DNA of 64,000 nucleotides from Terrihalobacillus insolitus (lineage in GTDB: Bacteria > Bacillota > Bacilli > Bacillales > Amphibacillaceae). Numbering within the stretch: position 1 is the first letter of the stretch; every line of letters starts with the position of its first letter. A model generated the notes under the pieces. That model searched no databases. It was not told the origin of the DNA and saw only the letters and a program-made list of their open reading frames with translations. The DNA lies in the NCBI RefSeq assembly GCF_028416575.1, contig NZ_JAMQKB010000002.1, forward strand, positions 269,190-333,189. Reading direction: 5' to 3'. Shown piece by piece: positions 8,168-17,249 of this stretch. A program made the position numbers and the translations under genes.

Positions 8168-9460
8168 TTAGATCTGACGTTTAACTTTTTTATGACTAAT
8201 GGAAAATGTTTCTTGACCGGACAGGGAATCGACCAGCAAAACATCCACAACAGCTCCTGCTTCAAATCCTCTAGTTCCCCCAGGCAGAACCATCAATGCA
8301 TTTGTATTAGAAAGAGAAGTAACAACAGCAGATTTATCTATTCCTGCTGGGCGAACATAAACACTACCGTTTCTGTAGTTAATCTTTGCTCGTACAAACC
8401 TTGTAAACGGGTTAGGTTTCGGAAAGTCTTCTTCTAACGTTGCTTGAATCGTTTGCGTAAAAGGCTTATTATCATGCAAAAACATTTGGATAATCGGCCG
8501 CGTAAATAGTTCAAACCCAACATAACAAGCAGAAGGATTACCTGAAAGGCCGAACAATAATTTCGAATTCCATTCTGCTACTGTTGTTACACTCCCTGGC
8601 CGCATCCCAATTTTATTAAATAACACACGAGCCCCTAATTTCTCATAAATGGCAGGAAGCAAATCAAAGTCTCCTACAGAAACACCACCTGTTGTTACTA
8701 AAAAGTCAACATGTTGGATGGCTTGCTCAATGGCTTCAAAACTTTGTTCAAAATCGTCAATCAGCTTACCAAAATAAACAGGTTCTCCGCCTGCGCGCTT
8801 AATTTGGCTAACGATCATCGGCGCATTTGAATTTCTGATCTTTCCTGGTTCTAATTCTTGCTCAATATCCAAGAGCTCTGAACCAGTTGCAATAACACCT
8901 ATAACAGGCTTTTTTACAACTTTTACTTTCGCATATCCAAAGGTCGCTAGTAAGGCCTTTACCCCTGGATTAATCCTAGTTCCTTTTTCAACAAGTATTT
9001 CACCTTGAGACGTTTCTGAACCTTTTATAATAATATTCTGTCCAGGCTTTATAGTACGCTTGATCGTCATAAAGTGATTGCTATCTTGTTCATACGTTTG
9101 GCAAATTTCAAACATGGCAACACAATCGGCACCATATGGGATTTCTGCTCCTGTCATTATCCGTACAGCTTCACCCGCTTTGACAGCATTTTGGGCACGG
9201 TGACCTGCTCCAATGTGCTCTGTTACCTTAAATGTAACGGGATTGTGTTGCGAGGCGTTGGCTGTATCTAAAGAACGAATAGCAAAACCATCATAAGGGG
9301 ATTTGTCAAATGGTGGGATAGGATGTGTGGCAATTATCGTTTCAGCAAGCTTTCTGTCATCGCAATCATCAATTGAAATGCTTTCCATTTCACCTGTTTT
9401 TTTATAATCCATTACTAATTTCACAGCTTGATCTACAGGTATTGGCTTTCTAATTTCCAA
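8168..9460 (-). CDS. moeA: Molybdopterin molybdenumtransferase MoeA
   Basis: Inserts molybdate into adenylylated molybdopterin. The 430-residue frame shows PFDKSPYDGFAIRS, TTGGVSVGDFD and GLSGNPSACYVGFE, the usual MoeA landmarks. The frame extends to GTG 9487, but the TTG at 9460 aligns with the family N-terminus (EIRKPIPVDQAV), gives the usual length and follows GGATGG, so I chose it. Upstream partner of moaA. Together they point to at least one molybdoenzyme; selenocysteine-containing formate dehydrogenase is one possible user. Confidence 0.93.
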   Translation of the reverse strand: MEIRKPIPVDQAVKLVMDYKKTGEMESISIDDCDDRKLAETIIATHPIPPFDKSPYDGFAIRSLDTANASQHNPVTFKVTEHIGAGHRAQNAVKAGEAVRIMTGAEIPYGADCVAMFEICQTYEQDSNHFMTIKRTIKPGQNIIIKGSETSQGEILVEKGTRINPGVKALLATFGYAKVKVVKKPVIGVIATGSELLDIEQELEPGKIRNSNAPMIVSQIKRAGGEPVYFGKLIDDFEQSFEAIEQAIQHVDFLVTTGGVSVGDFDLLPAIYEKLGARVLFNKIGMRPGSVTTVAEWNSKLLFGLSGNPSACYVGFELFTRPIIQMFLHDNKPFTQTIQATLEEDFPKPNPFTRFVRAKINYRNGSVYVRPAGIDKSAVVTSLSNTNALMVLPGGTRGFEAGAVVDVLLVDSLSGQETFSISHKKVKRQI

Positions 9461-9621
9461 CTGAAATCCATCCCTTCCACCGAACACTTATTTTATTTAA
9501 TTTTAACAGAAAAAAAGCAAAAAAAACAACAGTAAGTCACTGCCAGCAGAAAAGGGGGAATGGTTAACAAATGTATCTTTTCGGGAATAGTATTAAATAC
9601 ACATAAAAAGGAGGATTAAAT

Positions 9622-9888
9622 ATGGATCAGAAGCAATTGCATATTGGGAAATATGACATATTTTTTAAAAAACGTTATGAGATCATGTATAATATAAATG
9701 ACTTCTTAATCGCAATCTTGTTTTTAATTGGGAGCATTTTCTTTTTTTACGATTCCTTACAATATTACGGGATATGGCTTTTTGTTATAGGAAGTATACA
9801 ATTAAGCATTCGTCCATTCATCCGAATCATTCATAACATCCATTTTAAAAAGCATATTGAAAAACAACAAAAAAATCGCCGCTCATAA
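9622..9888 (+). CDS. YrhK-like small membrane protein
   Basis: The 88-residue protein has two membrane segments (about residues 26-43 and 49-66) followed by a basic tail (FKKHIEKQQKNRRS). The opening GKYDIFFKKRYEIMYNINDF and the paired hydrophobic segments resemble the YrhK domain. A clear AAAGGAGG precedes the ATG. Function unknown. Confidence 0.65.
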   Translation: MDQKQLHIGKYDIFFKKRYEIMYNINDFLIAILFLIGSIFFFYDSLQYYGIWLFVIGSIQLSIRPFIRIIHNIHFKKHIEKQQKNRRS

Positions 9889-9921
9889 TTTGGAGGATAT
9901 AAATTCACAGGAGATGGTTAT

Positions 9922-10659
9922 GTGAAAAAGTACTTATTTTTTATTTTATTTTTTATTTTACTTAGTGCATGTTCAAAGGAGGAAAAACCCGTTATTGAAA
10001 AAGAAGTTTCTCCTGCTAAAGGTCAGGACGAACAACCAGTCCTCGTTGAAAAACAAGATGAAGAAAAACAGAAAAAGGAAATGTCCATTACGTTTCCACT
10101 AGAAGATGAGCAAATTATTATTAACCTAGAAATGGTCCCAATTTTAGAGGAATATTTAGCTGCGGTTCCAAATCGCAAAGAAGAAATCAAACGAATGAAA
10201 TTAGAAAGAATGGATATTGTAGACAAAAGCACCATCTATCTGCTGGAGTTTGCCTGTCAAAATGACAAATGTTCTTACATTCTGTTTGATCAAAGTAATG
10301 ACGATAGCGCCTACCTTGTCGCTGATTTAGCAAAACTGAACAAGATACTTGTTTCCCCAGACGAAAGTAAGCTTGCATTACAATTCCGGCGGCAGATTAA
10401 TAAAGAAAATGACGTCTATACAGATAAATTGATCGGTGTAAATCTTGAGGATTGGGGAGTGGTGTCTTTCGTATCGGATACAGATGAAATAGACCTTAAC
10501 TATAAGTGGCCGATCATTTTCTCCACTTGGAAAGATAACAACACGCTGTTGGTTGAAATTCCAGATCTAATTGAACCTTCTATCGAATCATTAAAACAGT
10601 GGAAAAACATGGATAAAAAAACGAAATCAATCAATCTGAAGGTAAAAACGGAACAGTAA
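9922..10659 (+). CDS. Lipoprotein of unknown function
   Basis: This 245-residue protein has a type II signal peptide: basic start, hydrophobic core and lipobox LLSAC (C17), so it should be lipid-anchored on the outer face of the membrane. A low-complexity E/K/P linker follows, then a mature domain containing one cysteine pair (FACQNDKCSYILF). The start is GTG 9922. I do not recognise the domain. It follows the YrhK-like gene by 33 bp and is closed by a hairpin. Confidence 0.65.
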   Translation: MKKYLFFILFFILLSACSKEEKPVIEKEVSPAKGQDEQPVLVEKQDEEKQKKEMSITFPLEDEQIIINLEMVPILEEYLAAVPNRKEEIKRMKLERMDIVDKSTIYLLEFACQNDKCSYILFDQSNDDSAYLVADLAKLNKILVSPDESKLALQFRRQINKENDVYTDKLIGVNLEDWGVVSFVSDTDEIDLNYKWPIIFSTWKDNNTLLVEIPDLIEPSIESLKQWKNMDKKTKSINLKVKTEQ

Positions 10660-10670
10660 TTTTGTTCACA

Positions 10671-10706
10671 GAAAAAGCCATGGGTCAGTGAAACCACGGC
10701 TTTTTC
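10671..10706. terminator. Bidirectional terminator
   Basis: GAAAAAGCC pairs with GGCTTTTTC, extended by TGG/CCA, between the convergent genes at 9922-10659 and 10719-11162. T runs on both strands suit termination in both directions. Confidence 0.85.
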
Positions 10707-10718
10707 CATTTATGTAAT

Positions 10719-11162
10719 TTACTGAAACTGAATCGTTTCTTCTGATTTAATATTAATAATTTGACCATTAAAATAAAACTGACCATTGGCAAATAAGGTG
10801 TACTCTCCTTTTTCCAGAGAGGAGTAGACTCTAGGTTCTTGCGGATAATATACATCACCAGGATCTAGAGTTTGTGTCACAGGACTTCCAGTGAAACGTG
10901 GTTTATCATATTCAACTGAAATAGAAATTAATGGTGTCCTGTGCATAATGGTAATTTGTTCTTCTCCTTTATATTCCAGTGATCGAAGGACCTGAAACCC
11001 TTGATCCGTTCTTTCTGCACGCACATGCAAAATAAAATCATCATTCACCTTGTTCATTTCAACTGGCTCCGTCAACTTCGCTTTGCTAGAACCCATAACT
11101 AAATAAAATGTACCACTAATAACAACCATTAATATGAACAAAAGTCCTATTAAACGTTTCAC
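10719..11162 (-). CDS. Secreted or anchored protein, unknown
   Basis: The 147-residue product has an N-terminal hydrophobic segment (LIGLLFILMVVISGTFYLV) that could be a signal peptide or anchor. A beta-rich domain follows, with no catalytic motif that I recognise (SLEYKGEEQITIMH, DPGDVYYPQEP). GTG start after GGAGGAG. Function unknown. Confidence 0.6.
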   Translation of the reverse strand: MKRLIGLLFILMVVISGTFYLVMGSSKAKLTEPVEMNKVNDDFILHVRAERTDQGFQVLRSLEYKGEEQITIMHRTPLISISVEYDKPRFTGSPVTQTLDPGDVYYPQEPRVYSSLEKGEYTLFANGQFYFNGQIINIKSEETIQFQ

Positions 11163-11508
11163 ACGCTAACTCCTCCCATCCTCTTGTAGATCCTCTTTAA
11201 AAAACTTCTCTATATATTAGTAAGACGTTTGAAAGTTGGAAAAAGTTTCATTATTTTCAGAATTTATTTCCATACCGCTCCATATTTTTCGAAACATGCA
11301 TACGCTTTATGCCCATAATTCTAAATTAGATTACTCCTATAATTTTAGGTCAATCCTTTATTCTTGTCCGTATAATAAACCTTTATTTGCAAAAATTAAT
11401 TCATGTGAACTTCTTTATTCTTCTATAAGTAGGGATAAATAGGAAGGTTAAAATCGTCATTTTGTAAGACACTATATCGTGTAAGAAATGAATGAAGGAG
11501 GAAACTAG
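11163..11508. other. Intergenic, no gene recognised
   Basis: About 345 bp of AT-rich DNA between a leftward gene and the spoVA operon. It must hold the promoter of the operon, expected to be forespore-specific (sigma G) from the family. I found no convincing match to the sigma G boxes and no supported ORF. Confidence 0.5.
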
Positions 11509-11709
11509 ATGACCGTAGCAACGCAAGTAAAACAAACATTAGCTGGACTTAAAAGTGCACAAGCAAGTTTTGAAACATTTGCACTTCAAACCCAAAATAA
11601 ACAGGCGAAACAATTATATGAGAGTGCAGCACAACAAACCCAAACACTTGTTAATGAATTACAACCCCGAATAAACCAAATAGAAAACGAAGAACCACAA
11701 TATAAATAA
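11509..11709 (+). CDS. DUF1657 protein
   Basis: A 66-residue helical protein typical of DUF1657 (TVATQVKQTLAGLKSAQASFETFALQT taken in parts; ends EPQYK). ATG follows AAGGAGG. DUF1657 genes are characteristic members of the mobile spoVA2mob operon. A second copy lies at 14130 and a third is fused to the DUF421 protein of the same cluster. The exact role is unknown. Confidence 0.85.
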   Translation: MTVATQVKQTLAGLKSAQASFETFALQTQNKQAKQLYESAAQQTQTLVNELQPRINQIENEEPQYK

Positions 11710-11778
11710 TTTGTTAACAAAGAGGTTGGACTCAACCCAACCTCTTTATACTTATTTAAAGAAATGGGTGATAAAAGG

Positions 11779-12252
11779 ATGAAAATCAAACATCTGCACC
11801 TTTTGGTTTGTTTAATCTTTCTTATGACATTCATAGGAGGCTGCTCGAACCAAGATAATGACAATCGTGAAACAGTAGAAGGGTCAGACATTAACTACAC
11901 AAAGGTAAAAACAACTACGCCACTTGACCAAACCGTGTCAAATGAGGCCAAAAAATTGTTAGCAAACAAAAATAGTATTTCAGGTGTCCGGGCAGTTAAC
12001 ACAGATAAAAAACTCTTTGTCGCACTTGAAATAACTCAGTTTGATCGCCTTCAGCTTAAAAAAATCGAAAAAGAAACTAAAGAAACTTTGAAAAAGAAAT
12101 ACCCAAACATGCAACATGAAGTATCAACAGATAAAAAAATTTATATTGAGTTAGATGAATTAGAAAAAAAACTACAACAAAAAAAGATAAAAATGAAAGA
12201 TTTAAATCAAGAAATAAAGTCAATTAAAAAGAAAATGAATGACAAAGCCTAA
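11779..12252 (+). CDS. YhcN/YlaJ-type sporulation lipoprotein
   Basis: The 157-residue lipoprotein has its lipobox in FIGGCSNQ (C21). The mature part has the YhcN/YlaJ pattern: SGVRAVNTDKKLFVALEI, then a lysine-rich helix and a coiled-coil tail. I take ATG 11779, placed after GGGTGAT, over ATG 11764. It is the second gene of the spoVA2mob-type cluster and is expected in the spore inner membrane. Confidence 0.8.
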   Translation: MKIKHLHLLVCLIFLMTFIGGCSNQDNDNRETVEGSDINYTKVKTTTPLDQTVSNEAKKLLANKNSISGVRAVNTDKKLFVALEITQFDRLQLKKIEKETKETLKKKYPNMQHEVSTDKKIYIELDELEKKLQQKKIKMKDLNQEIKSIKKKMNDKA

Positions 12253-12274
12253 ACACGATACGGGAGGGACTATA

Positions 12275-12754
12275 ATGGCAAACAAGAAAAAAAAGAAACT
12301 AACCCCAACACAGCAACAATATCAAACATTACAAAAACAAAACGAAACAAAACGTCCTGTCCTTAAAAACTGTATAAAGGCCTTTTTTGTAGGTGGATTT
12401 ATTTGCTTTGTCGGTCAGCTCCTTTCTACTTTTTACATTTATTACTTTAATTTCACGGAACAAACAGCTGGTAATCCAACCGTTGCGACACTAATTTTTA
12501 TCACGATGTTGTTAACTGGTTTTGGTGTGTACGATCGGATAGCGCAATTTGCAGGAGCTGGAAGCGCCGTCCCTGTAACTGGCTTTGGCAACTCCGTTAT
12601 TTCAGCCGCAATTGAACATAGGACAGAGGGTTTTGTGCTAGGAGTAGGTGGAAACATGTTTAAGTTAGCTGGATCGGTCATTTTATTTGGTGTATTTTCT
12701 GCCTTTATTGTTGCTTTAATTAAAACCATCTTGATCCAATGGGGGGGATTATAA
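12275..12754 (+). CDS. spoVAC: Stage V sporulation protein AC
   Basis: Integral membrane protein of 159 residues, a subunit of the SpoVA channel that moves dipicolinic acid into and out of the spore. A basic N-terminus (NKKKKKLTPTQQQY) precedes several membrane segments with FVGGFICFVGQLLS and GSAVPVTGFGNSV, typical of SpoVAC. The start is ATG 12275 after GGGAGGG. Its stop overlaps the spoVAD start by one base (TAATG), so the two are translationally coupled. Confidence 0.93.
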   Translation: MANKKKKKLTPTQQQYQTLQKQNETKRPVLKNCIKAFFVGGFICFVGQLLSTFYIYYFNFTEQTAGNPTVATLIFITMLLTGFGVYDRIAQFAGAGSAVPVTGFGNSVISAAIEHRTEGFVLGVGGNMFKLAGSVILFGVFSAFIVALIKTILIQWGGL

Positions 12755-13770
12755 TGCTTACTGGACACCGAACTTGGTTATTTGAAAACAAACCAACTAT
12801 CGTATCCACAGGGACGATTGGTGGCCCTTTTGAAGGAAACGGAAACATTCCAGATGATTTCGATACGATACATGCCGATCTTTACATTGGTCAGGATTCG
12901 TTTGAAAAAGCGCATAAAATTTTGCTTGAAGAGGCCTGTCAAAAAGCGATTGAAAAAGCGGGCATCCAAAAAGAAAATGTACAATTTTTTCTTGGCGGTG
13001 ATTTAATCAATCAAATCACACCGACAAGCTTTGCAGCTCACACACTTGGTTCACCATACTTAGGACTATTTGGTGCATGTTCGACCTCAATGGAGGGACT
13101 TGCTCTGGGTGCTTTTTTAGTAAATGGAAATGGGGCACAATACGTCCTAACTGGAGCTTCCAGTCATAATGCAGCTGTTGAAAGACAATTTCGCTATCCT
13201 ACAGAATATGGGGGACAAAAACCGCCTACAGCACAGTGGACTGTTACTGGTGCAGGAGCTGCATTATTAACAAATATAGGACAAGGCCCTAAAGTTACTT
13301 CGGCAACAATAGGAAAAGTTGTTGACATGGGGTTAACAGATCCATTTAATATGGGGGGAGCAATGGCACCAGCTGCCGTTGACACAATTGAAGCACACCT
13401 AAAAGAACGAGGTGTAGATGCCTCCTATTATGACTTAATTGTAACGGGTGACTTGGGTCATATTGGTAGAAAGGCTTCCCTTGAGCTTTTTGAAAAACAT
13501 GGAACAAAGATAAATCCTGACCGTTATGTGGATTGCGGATTAACCATTTACAAAGAGGAACAACAGGTGAATGCCGGAGCAAGTGGTGCAGCATGTTCCT
13601 CTGCCGTTATATATGGGCATTTTTTAAACCGACTCAAAAAAGGGGAAATTTCCAAAATGTTGGTGGTGGCAACAGGTGCCTTACATTCTCCAATTACCGT
13701 GCAACAAAATGAAACAATGCCTTGTATAGCCCATGCGGTATCAATAGAGGCTGGAGGTGACGAAAGGTGA
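12754..13770 (+). CDS. spoVAD: Stage V sporulation protein AD
   Basis: Thiolase-fold protein of 338 residues that binds dipicolinic acid in the SpoVA complex. Family landmarks include [29 protein letters not shown] and [16 protein letters not shown] 12754 follows GGGGGGG. It overlaps spoVAC at one base and spoVAE by four bases. Full length for the family. Confidence 0.95.
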   Translation: MLTGHRTWLFENKPTIVSTGTIGGPFEGNGNIPDDFDTIHADLYIGQDSFEKAHKILLEEACQKAIEKAGIQKENVQFFLGGDLINQITPTSFAAHTLGSPYLGLFGACSTSMEGLALGAFLVNGNGAQYVLTGASSHNAAVERQFRYPTEYGGQKPPTAQWTVTGAGAALLTNIGQGPKVTSATIGKVVDMGLTDPFNMGGAMAPAAVDTIEAHLKERGVDASYYDLIVTGDLGHIGRKASLELFEKHGTKINPDRYVDCGLTIYKEEQQVNAGASGAACSSAVIYGHFLNRLKKGEISKMLVVATGALHSPITVQQNETMPCIAHAVSIEAGGDER

Positions 13771-14117
13771 TCTTCTTTTGGGCTTTTGTCGTTGGCGGGC
13801 TCATTTGTGTTATTGGTCAAATTATGTTTGACGTCTTTAAATTAACACCAGGTCATACTCTTAGTACTTTAGTTGTAGTAGGAGCAGTGTTAGATGGGCT
13901 CGGTCTTTACGAACCACTAATCGATTTTGCTGGTGCTGGTGTGACCGTACCGATTACGAGCTTTGGTAATTCCCTCGTACACGGTGCAATGGAAGAAGCA
14001 GAGAAACACGGACTTATCGGTGTTGTAACAGGGATGTTTGAAGTAACAAGCGCAGGCATTTCAGCTGCCATTATCTTTGGTATGATTGGTGCCATTCTAT
14101 TTAAAGCAAAAGGATAA
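13767..14117 (+). CDS. spoVAE: Stage V sporulation protein AE (AEb type)
   Basis: Membrane protein of 116 residues with [17 protein letters not shown] and repeated glycine-rich helices, as in SpoVAEb. The GTG start overlaps the spoVAD stop (GTGA) and follows GGAGGTGA. It is a likely channel-forming subunit together with SpoVAC, inferred from the family. Confidence 0.92.
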   Translation: MIFFWAFVVGGLICVIGQIMFDVFKLTPGHTLSTLVVVGAVLDGLGLYEPLIDFAGAGVTVPITSFGNSLVHGAMEEAEKHGLIGVVTGMFEVTSAGISAAIIFGMIGAILFKAKG

Positions 14118-14129
14118 GGAGTAATCAAC

Positions 14130-14336
14130 ATGACCATTGGAACACAGGTAAAACAGTGTCTTTCAAGTATAAAAAGTATTGAGGCCGGACTTTCCAGTTT
14201 AGCAATCCGTACTCAGGATAAAGAAACAAAAGCTATTTTAGAGGAAAGTGCAGGAACAATAGGCGAGATCAAACATGATATGAAAGCAAGAATAAAAGAC
14301 CTAGAAAGAGAAGAAGATCAATACAAAGGCTTTTGA
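14130..14336 (+). CDS. DUF1657 protein, second copy
   Basis: A 68-residue helical DUF1657 protein (TIGTQVKQCLSSIKSIEAG; LAIRTQDKETKAIL), twelve bases after spoVAE. It is similar to the first gene of the cluster and to the C-terminus of the next gene, suggesting these parts interact or share a partner. Confidence 0.85.
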   Translation: MTIGTQVKQCLSSIKSIEAGLSSLAIRTQDKETKAILEESAGTIGEIKHDMKARIKDLEREEDQYKGF

Positions 14337-14353
14337 TCAAAGGAGTGGAAACA

Positions 14354-15211
14354 ATGCCAGATTGGCTGCTTGTAATCCTACGAGCGATAGGCCTGCTCAT
14401 TACAGTGTTCGCCATATTAAAGTGGCTTGGAAAACGACAACTTTCAGAATTAACCTTGTTTGAATATATAATCGGAATCGTACTGGGAAGTATTGCTGCT
14501 GAGATTACAATAAGCCCGAATCAAAACATGACAAATGGATTAATTGGAATGGCGGTTTGGTTCATTGTTCCATTTATCGTTATTTTACTGTCAATGAAAA
14601 GCCACGCAATACGGAATATTACCCAAGGAAAAGGGACAGTTTTTATTAAAGATGGGAAAGTATTAGAAGATAATTTAAAAAAAGAAAAATATACAGCGGA
14701 TGAACTGCTAGAGAAATTAAGGAGAAAGAGTCTTTTCAATACAGCAGATGTGGAATTTGCTGTACTTGAAACAGATGGTAGCTTGAGCGTTCTTCCTAAA
14801 AAGGATAAACAACCCATTACGCTTAGTGACTTAGGAGTAAAACAATCAACAAAAGAACCCCAAACCGTTCTGATGGATGGAGAAATTTTAAACGAACCAT
14901 TAGCAACAGCGGGAAGAAGTGTGGCATGGTTGGAAACGGAATTAGATAAGCTTGGTGTTAGTATTGAAAATGTCTTTTTAGGACAAGTAGATGCAATGGG
15001 TCAGCTAACTGTTGACTTATATGATGACAAGTTAACGGTTCCGTCTCCACAAGAAAAGCCGCTTTTATTAGCTGAAATGAAAAAATGCCAAGCAGATCTT
15101 GAATTGTTTGCACTTCAAACAGACAATACAGAAGCAAAGAAAATGTTTGAAAAAAACAGCAAAAGGCTTCAATCCGTAATTGATAAAGCAACTTCTGTCT
15201 TACAAAATTAA
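14354..15211 (+). CDS. DUF421-DUF1657 fusion (2Duf/YetF type)
   Basis: The 285-residue protein starts with membrane segments (to about residue 80), followed by two YetF-like DUF421 subdomains (GTVFIKDGKVLEDNL; LMDGEILNEPLA). The last 50 residues (MKKCQADLELFALQTDNTEA) align with the DUF1657 proteins of the same operon, including FALQT. Proteins with these two domains in spoVA2mob clusters raise spore heat resistance in B. subtilis. ATG 14354 follows AAAGGAG; the ATG at 14333 lacks a site. Last gene of the cluster. Confidence 0.88.
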   Translation: MPDWLLVILRAIGLLITVFAILKWLGKRQLSELTLFEYIIGIVLGSIAAEITISPNQNMTNGLIGMAVWFIVPFIVILLSMKSHAIRNITQGKGTVFIKDGKVLEDNLKKEKYTADELLEKLRRKSLFNTADVEFAVLETDGSLSVLPKKDKQPITLSDLGVKQSTKEPQTVLMDGEILNEPLATAGRSVAWLETELDKLGVSIENVFLGQVDAMGQLTVDLYDDKLTVPSPQEKPLLLAEMKKCQADLELFALQTDNTEAKKMFEKNSKRLQSVIDKATSVLQN

Positions 15212-15231
15212 ATATTCCCAAACCATCTGAG

Positions 15232-15258
15232 ATCAGGTGGGTGTCTCCTCCACCTGAT
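15232..15258. terminator. Hairpin after spoVA cluster
   Basis: Perfect 9-bp stem ATCAGGTGG/CCACCTGAT with a 9-base loop, 20 bp past the last spoVA gene. It lacks a strong T run. Its stem matches the middle hairpin of the palindromic repeats at 1719 and 33173, so it may be a degraded repeat rather than an ordinary terminator. Confidence 0.5.
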
Positions 15259-15298
15259 GAAAACTCTAATGGAGATCTATCCTAACCAATATTCCTTT

Positions 15299-16279
15299 TC
15301 AACCTATTTTCAATGCTACTTTTCCAAATTGTTTCCCTGCTTGTAAATAGTCAAACGCTTCCTGTGTATCCTTTAAATCAAACACTTGATCAACAACAGG
15401 TTTGATATCTTTCGTTTCAATAAATCTTAACATGTCACGAAGTTCTTCTCGACTCCCCATCGTAGTCCCAAGTAATTGATACTGACCATAAAAGAATTTG
15501 CGGATATTAATCGTCACATCATCCTCAGTAGTTGCACCAAATGTAACCAATTTACCTCCACGTTTTAACACCTCAAGTGATCGGTTAAAGGTTGCTTTAC
15601 CAACACTTTCAATAACGATATCAATTTGCTCATTTTGAAGAATTTCTGGCCAGTCGGCTGACGTATCGATTGCTAGATCTGCCCCAAGTTGGATTGCTTT
15701 TGCACGCTTCTGTTCACTTCTTGAAGTGACAATTACTCGTGCATCTGCAGCTTTGGCGAACTGAATGAGATAGGTTGCAACACCACTACCAGCACCCGGA
15801 ATAAATACGGTATCTCCACTTTTTACTTGTCCTTTTGAAAATATAGCACGATAACCTGTTAACGCTGATAATGCAACAACCCCTGCTTCTTTCCAATCAA
15901 GATGAGCAGGCTTTTTTTCAACGTGATCTTCCGAAACCACTATCTTTCCAGCGAACGTTCCATTGTCTGGAAGACCTAAAATTTCAAAACCTTCAGGTGG
16001 TGCATCACTCTTTTCTTTCCAACCAAGACCCGGGTTTACGATCACTTCATCCCCAATCGTAAATTCTCGAACCCCTTCTCCAACTTCAACAATAATTCCT
16101 GCCCCATCAGACCCAATCACAAGTGCAGGATCTGCTTCGTTTCTTCTATTGGGCAATTTTAAGTCGCGGTGGTTTAAACCTGCATACTTCAATTTAATCT
16201 TGACTTGGTTTTGCGAAACTACTGGCTCCTCTACTTCTTTGTATACAAATGATTTTCCTTGTAGCACAAAAGCATGCAT
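15299..16279 (-). CDS. yogA: Zinc-type alcohol dehydrogenase-like oxidoreductase
   Basis: Medium-chain dehydrogenase/reductase of 326 residues. A GroES-like N-terminal domain (LNHRDLKL, IGSDGAGIIVEVGEGV) precedes a Rossmann domain with GAGSGVATYLIQFA. Structural and catalytic zinc ligands are not evident, so it may be a zinc-free quinone-oxidoreductase type. Similar in length to B. subtilis YogA. Only 6 bp separate it from the upstream ArsA-type ATPase gene, so it is the third gene of that operon. Confidence 0.78.
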   Translation of the reverse strand: MHAFVLQGKSFVYKEVEEPVVSQNQVKIKLKYAGLNHRDLKLPNRRNEADPALVIGSDGAGIIVEVGEGVREFTIGDEVIVNPGLGWKEKSDAPPEGFEILGLPDNGTFAGKIVVSEDHVEKKPAHLDWKEAGVVALSALTGYRAIFSKGQVKSGDTVFIPGAGSGVATYLIQFAKAADARVIVTSRSEQKRAKAIQLGADLAIDTSADWPEILQNEQIDIVIESVGKATFNRSLEVLKRGGKLVTFGATTEDDVTINIRKFFYGQYQLLGTTMGSREELRDMLRFIETKDIKPVVDQVFDLKDTQEAFDYLQAGKQFGKVALKIG

Positions 16280-16285
16280 ACTGCC

Positions 16286-17218
16286 TCACCCTTTCTGTAA
16301 AAATGACCCGAATTCTTCTAGCTGATCCATCGTCGTAATATCGCGATCAAAAAACGGAACTTTTATAATGGATTGATCCACGAACGTTTGCTCAATCATA
16401 GCTAAATAGTGTTTTTCGTGTTCTTTACGATTCGAGAAAAACTGCCCCTCCACTTGATCTGGTAACTGCTTATTTACGATAATTGTTCGGACGTGCAAGT
16501 GATAATTGTCAAGTAATTGGATCGCTTTTTTCGTTTCCAATATGGGTACCTTTTCTGGATTAAGCACAAAAATAAATCCAGTTTTTTTCGTATCCAGTAG
16601 AATTTCTCTTACTCTCTTAAATTTTGTTTGTCTTTGCTGTAATACGTCAAAAATTGGATCTTCAACAGGTTCACCATCATGCAACAATTGTGCATAGTTC
16701 TGATTCGTCTTTTTCCTTTTTTCAAGAAGTCCTTCCATCCATACCCCCATTAACTCAGGCAAGGATAACAAGCGAATCGTATGACCAGTTGGAGCTGTAT
16801 CAAAGATCAGCATATCATAATTGTCGCTTTCCTCTAAAATGATTGATACAAGCTTGTCAAAAAGAGCCGCTTCCTCCGCACCTGGAGAAGCTTTTGCAGT
16901 GTCAATTTGACGATTTACTTCATCTACCATTTCCGCTTTCACTAGACCTTTTAAGTTTTCTTTTACGCCTTTTATATAGTGCTCAGTCTCCAACTCTCCA
17001 TCTATTTCTAATGCATCAAGGTTCGTAGTTATATTGGTGATGGATCCACCGATTCCCTGGTCAAACATATCTCCAAGATTATGGGCAGGATCCGTTGAGA
17101 TGAGTAAGGTCTTTTTTTGATTTTGTGCACTGTTTAATGCCAGGGCTGCTGCGGTAGTCGTTTTCCCAACACCACCTTTGCCACCAACGAAAACAATCGA
17201 CTTATTTAATTCATTCAT
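16286..17218 (-). CDS. ArsA/GET3-type ATPase
   Basis: The 310-residue P-loop ATPase has a deviant Walker A (GGKGGVGKTT, residues 12-21), the switch region STDPAHNLGD and FDTAPTGHT. These place it in the ArsA/GET3 family. No arsenite pump gene is near, so a role in arsenic export is not supported. I start at ATG 17218 after AGAGGTG; the frame extends to 17269 but overlaps the previous gene. It lies 31 bp after the CC-ending protein gene and 6 bp before the yogA-like gene. Confidence 0.85.
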   Translation of the reverse strand: MNELNKSIVFVGGKGGVGKTTTAAALALNSAQNQKKTLLISTDPAHNLGDMFDQGIGGSITNITTNLDALEIDGELETEHYIKGVKENLKGLVKAEMVDEVNRQIDTAKASPGAEEAALFDKLVSIILEESDNYDMLIFDTAPTGHTIRLLSLPELMGVWMEGLLEKRKKTNQNYAQLLHDGEPVEDPIFDVLQQRQTKFKRVREILLDTKKTGFIFVLNPEKVPILETKKAIQLLDNYHLHVRTIIVNKQLPDQVEGQFFSNRKEHEKHYLAMIEQTFVDQSIIKVPFFDRDITTMDQLEEFGSFLQKG

Positions 17219-17249
17219 TTCTACACCTCTTTTTTTTGAACAACCTCTA

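Noticed and set aside
11236..11442. 68-codon ORF upstream of the spoVA cluster
   Set aside because: AT-rich chance frame without RBS.
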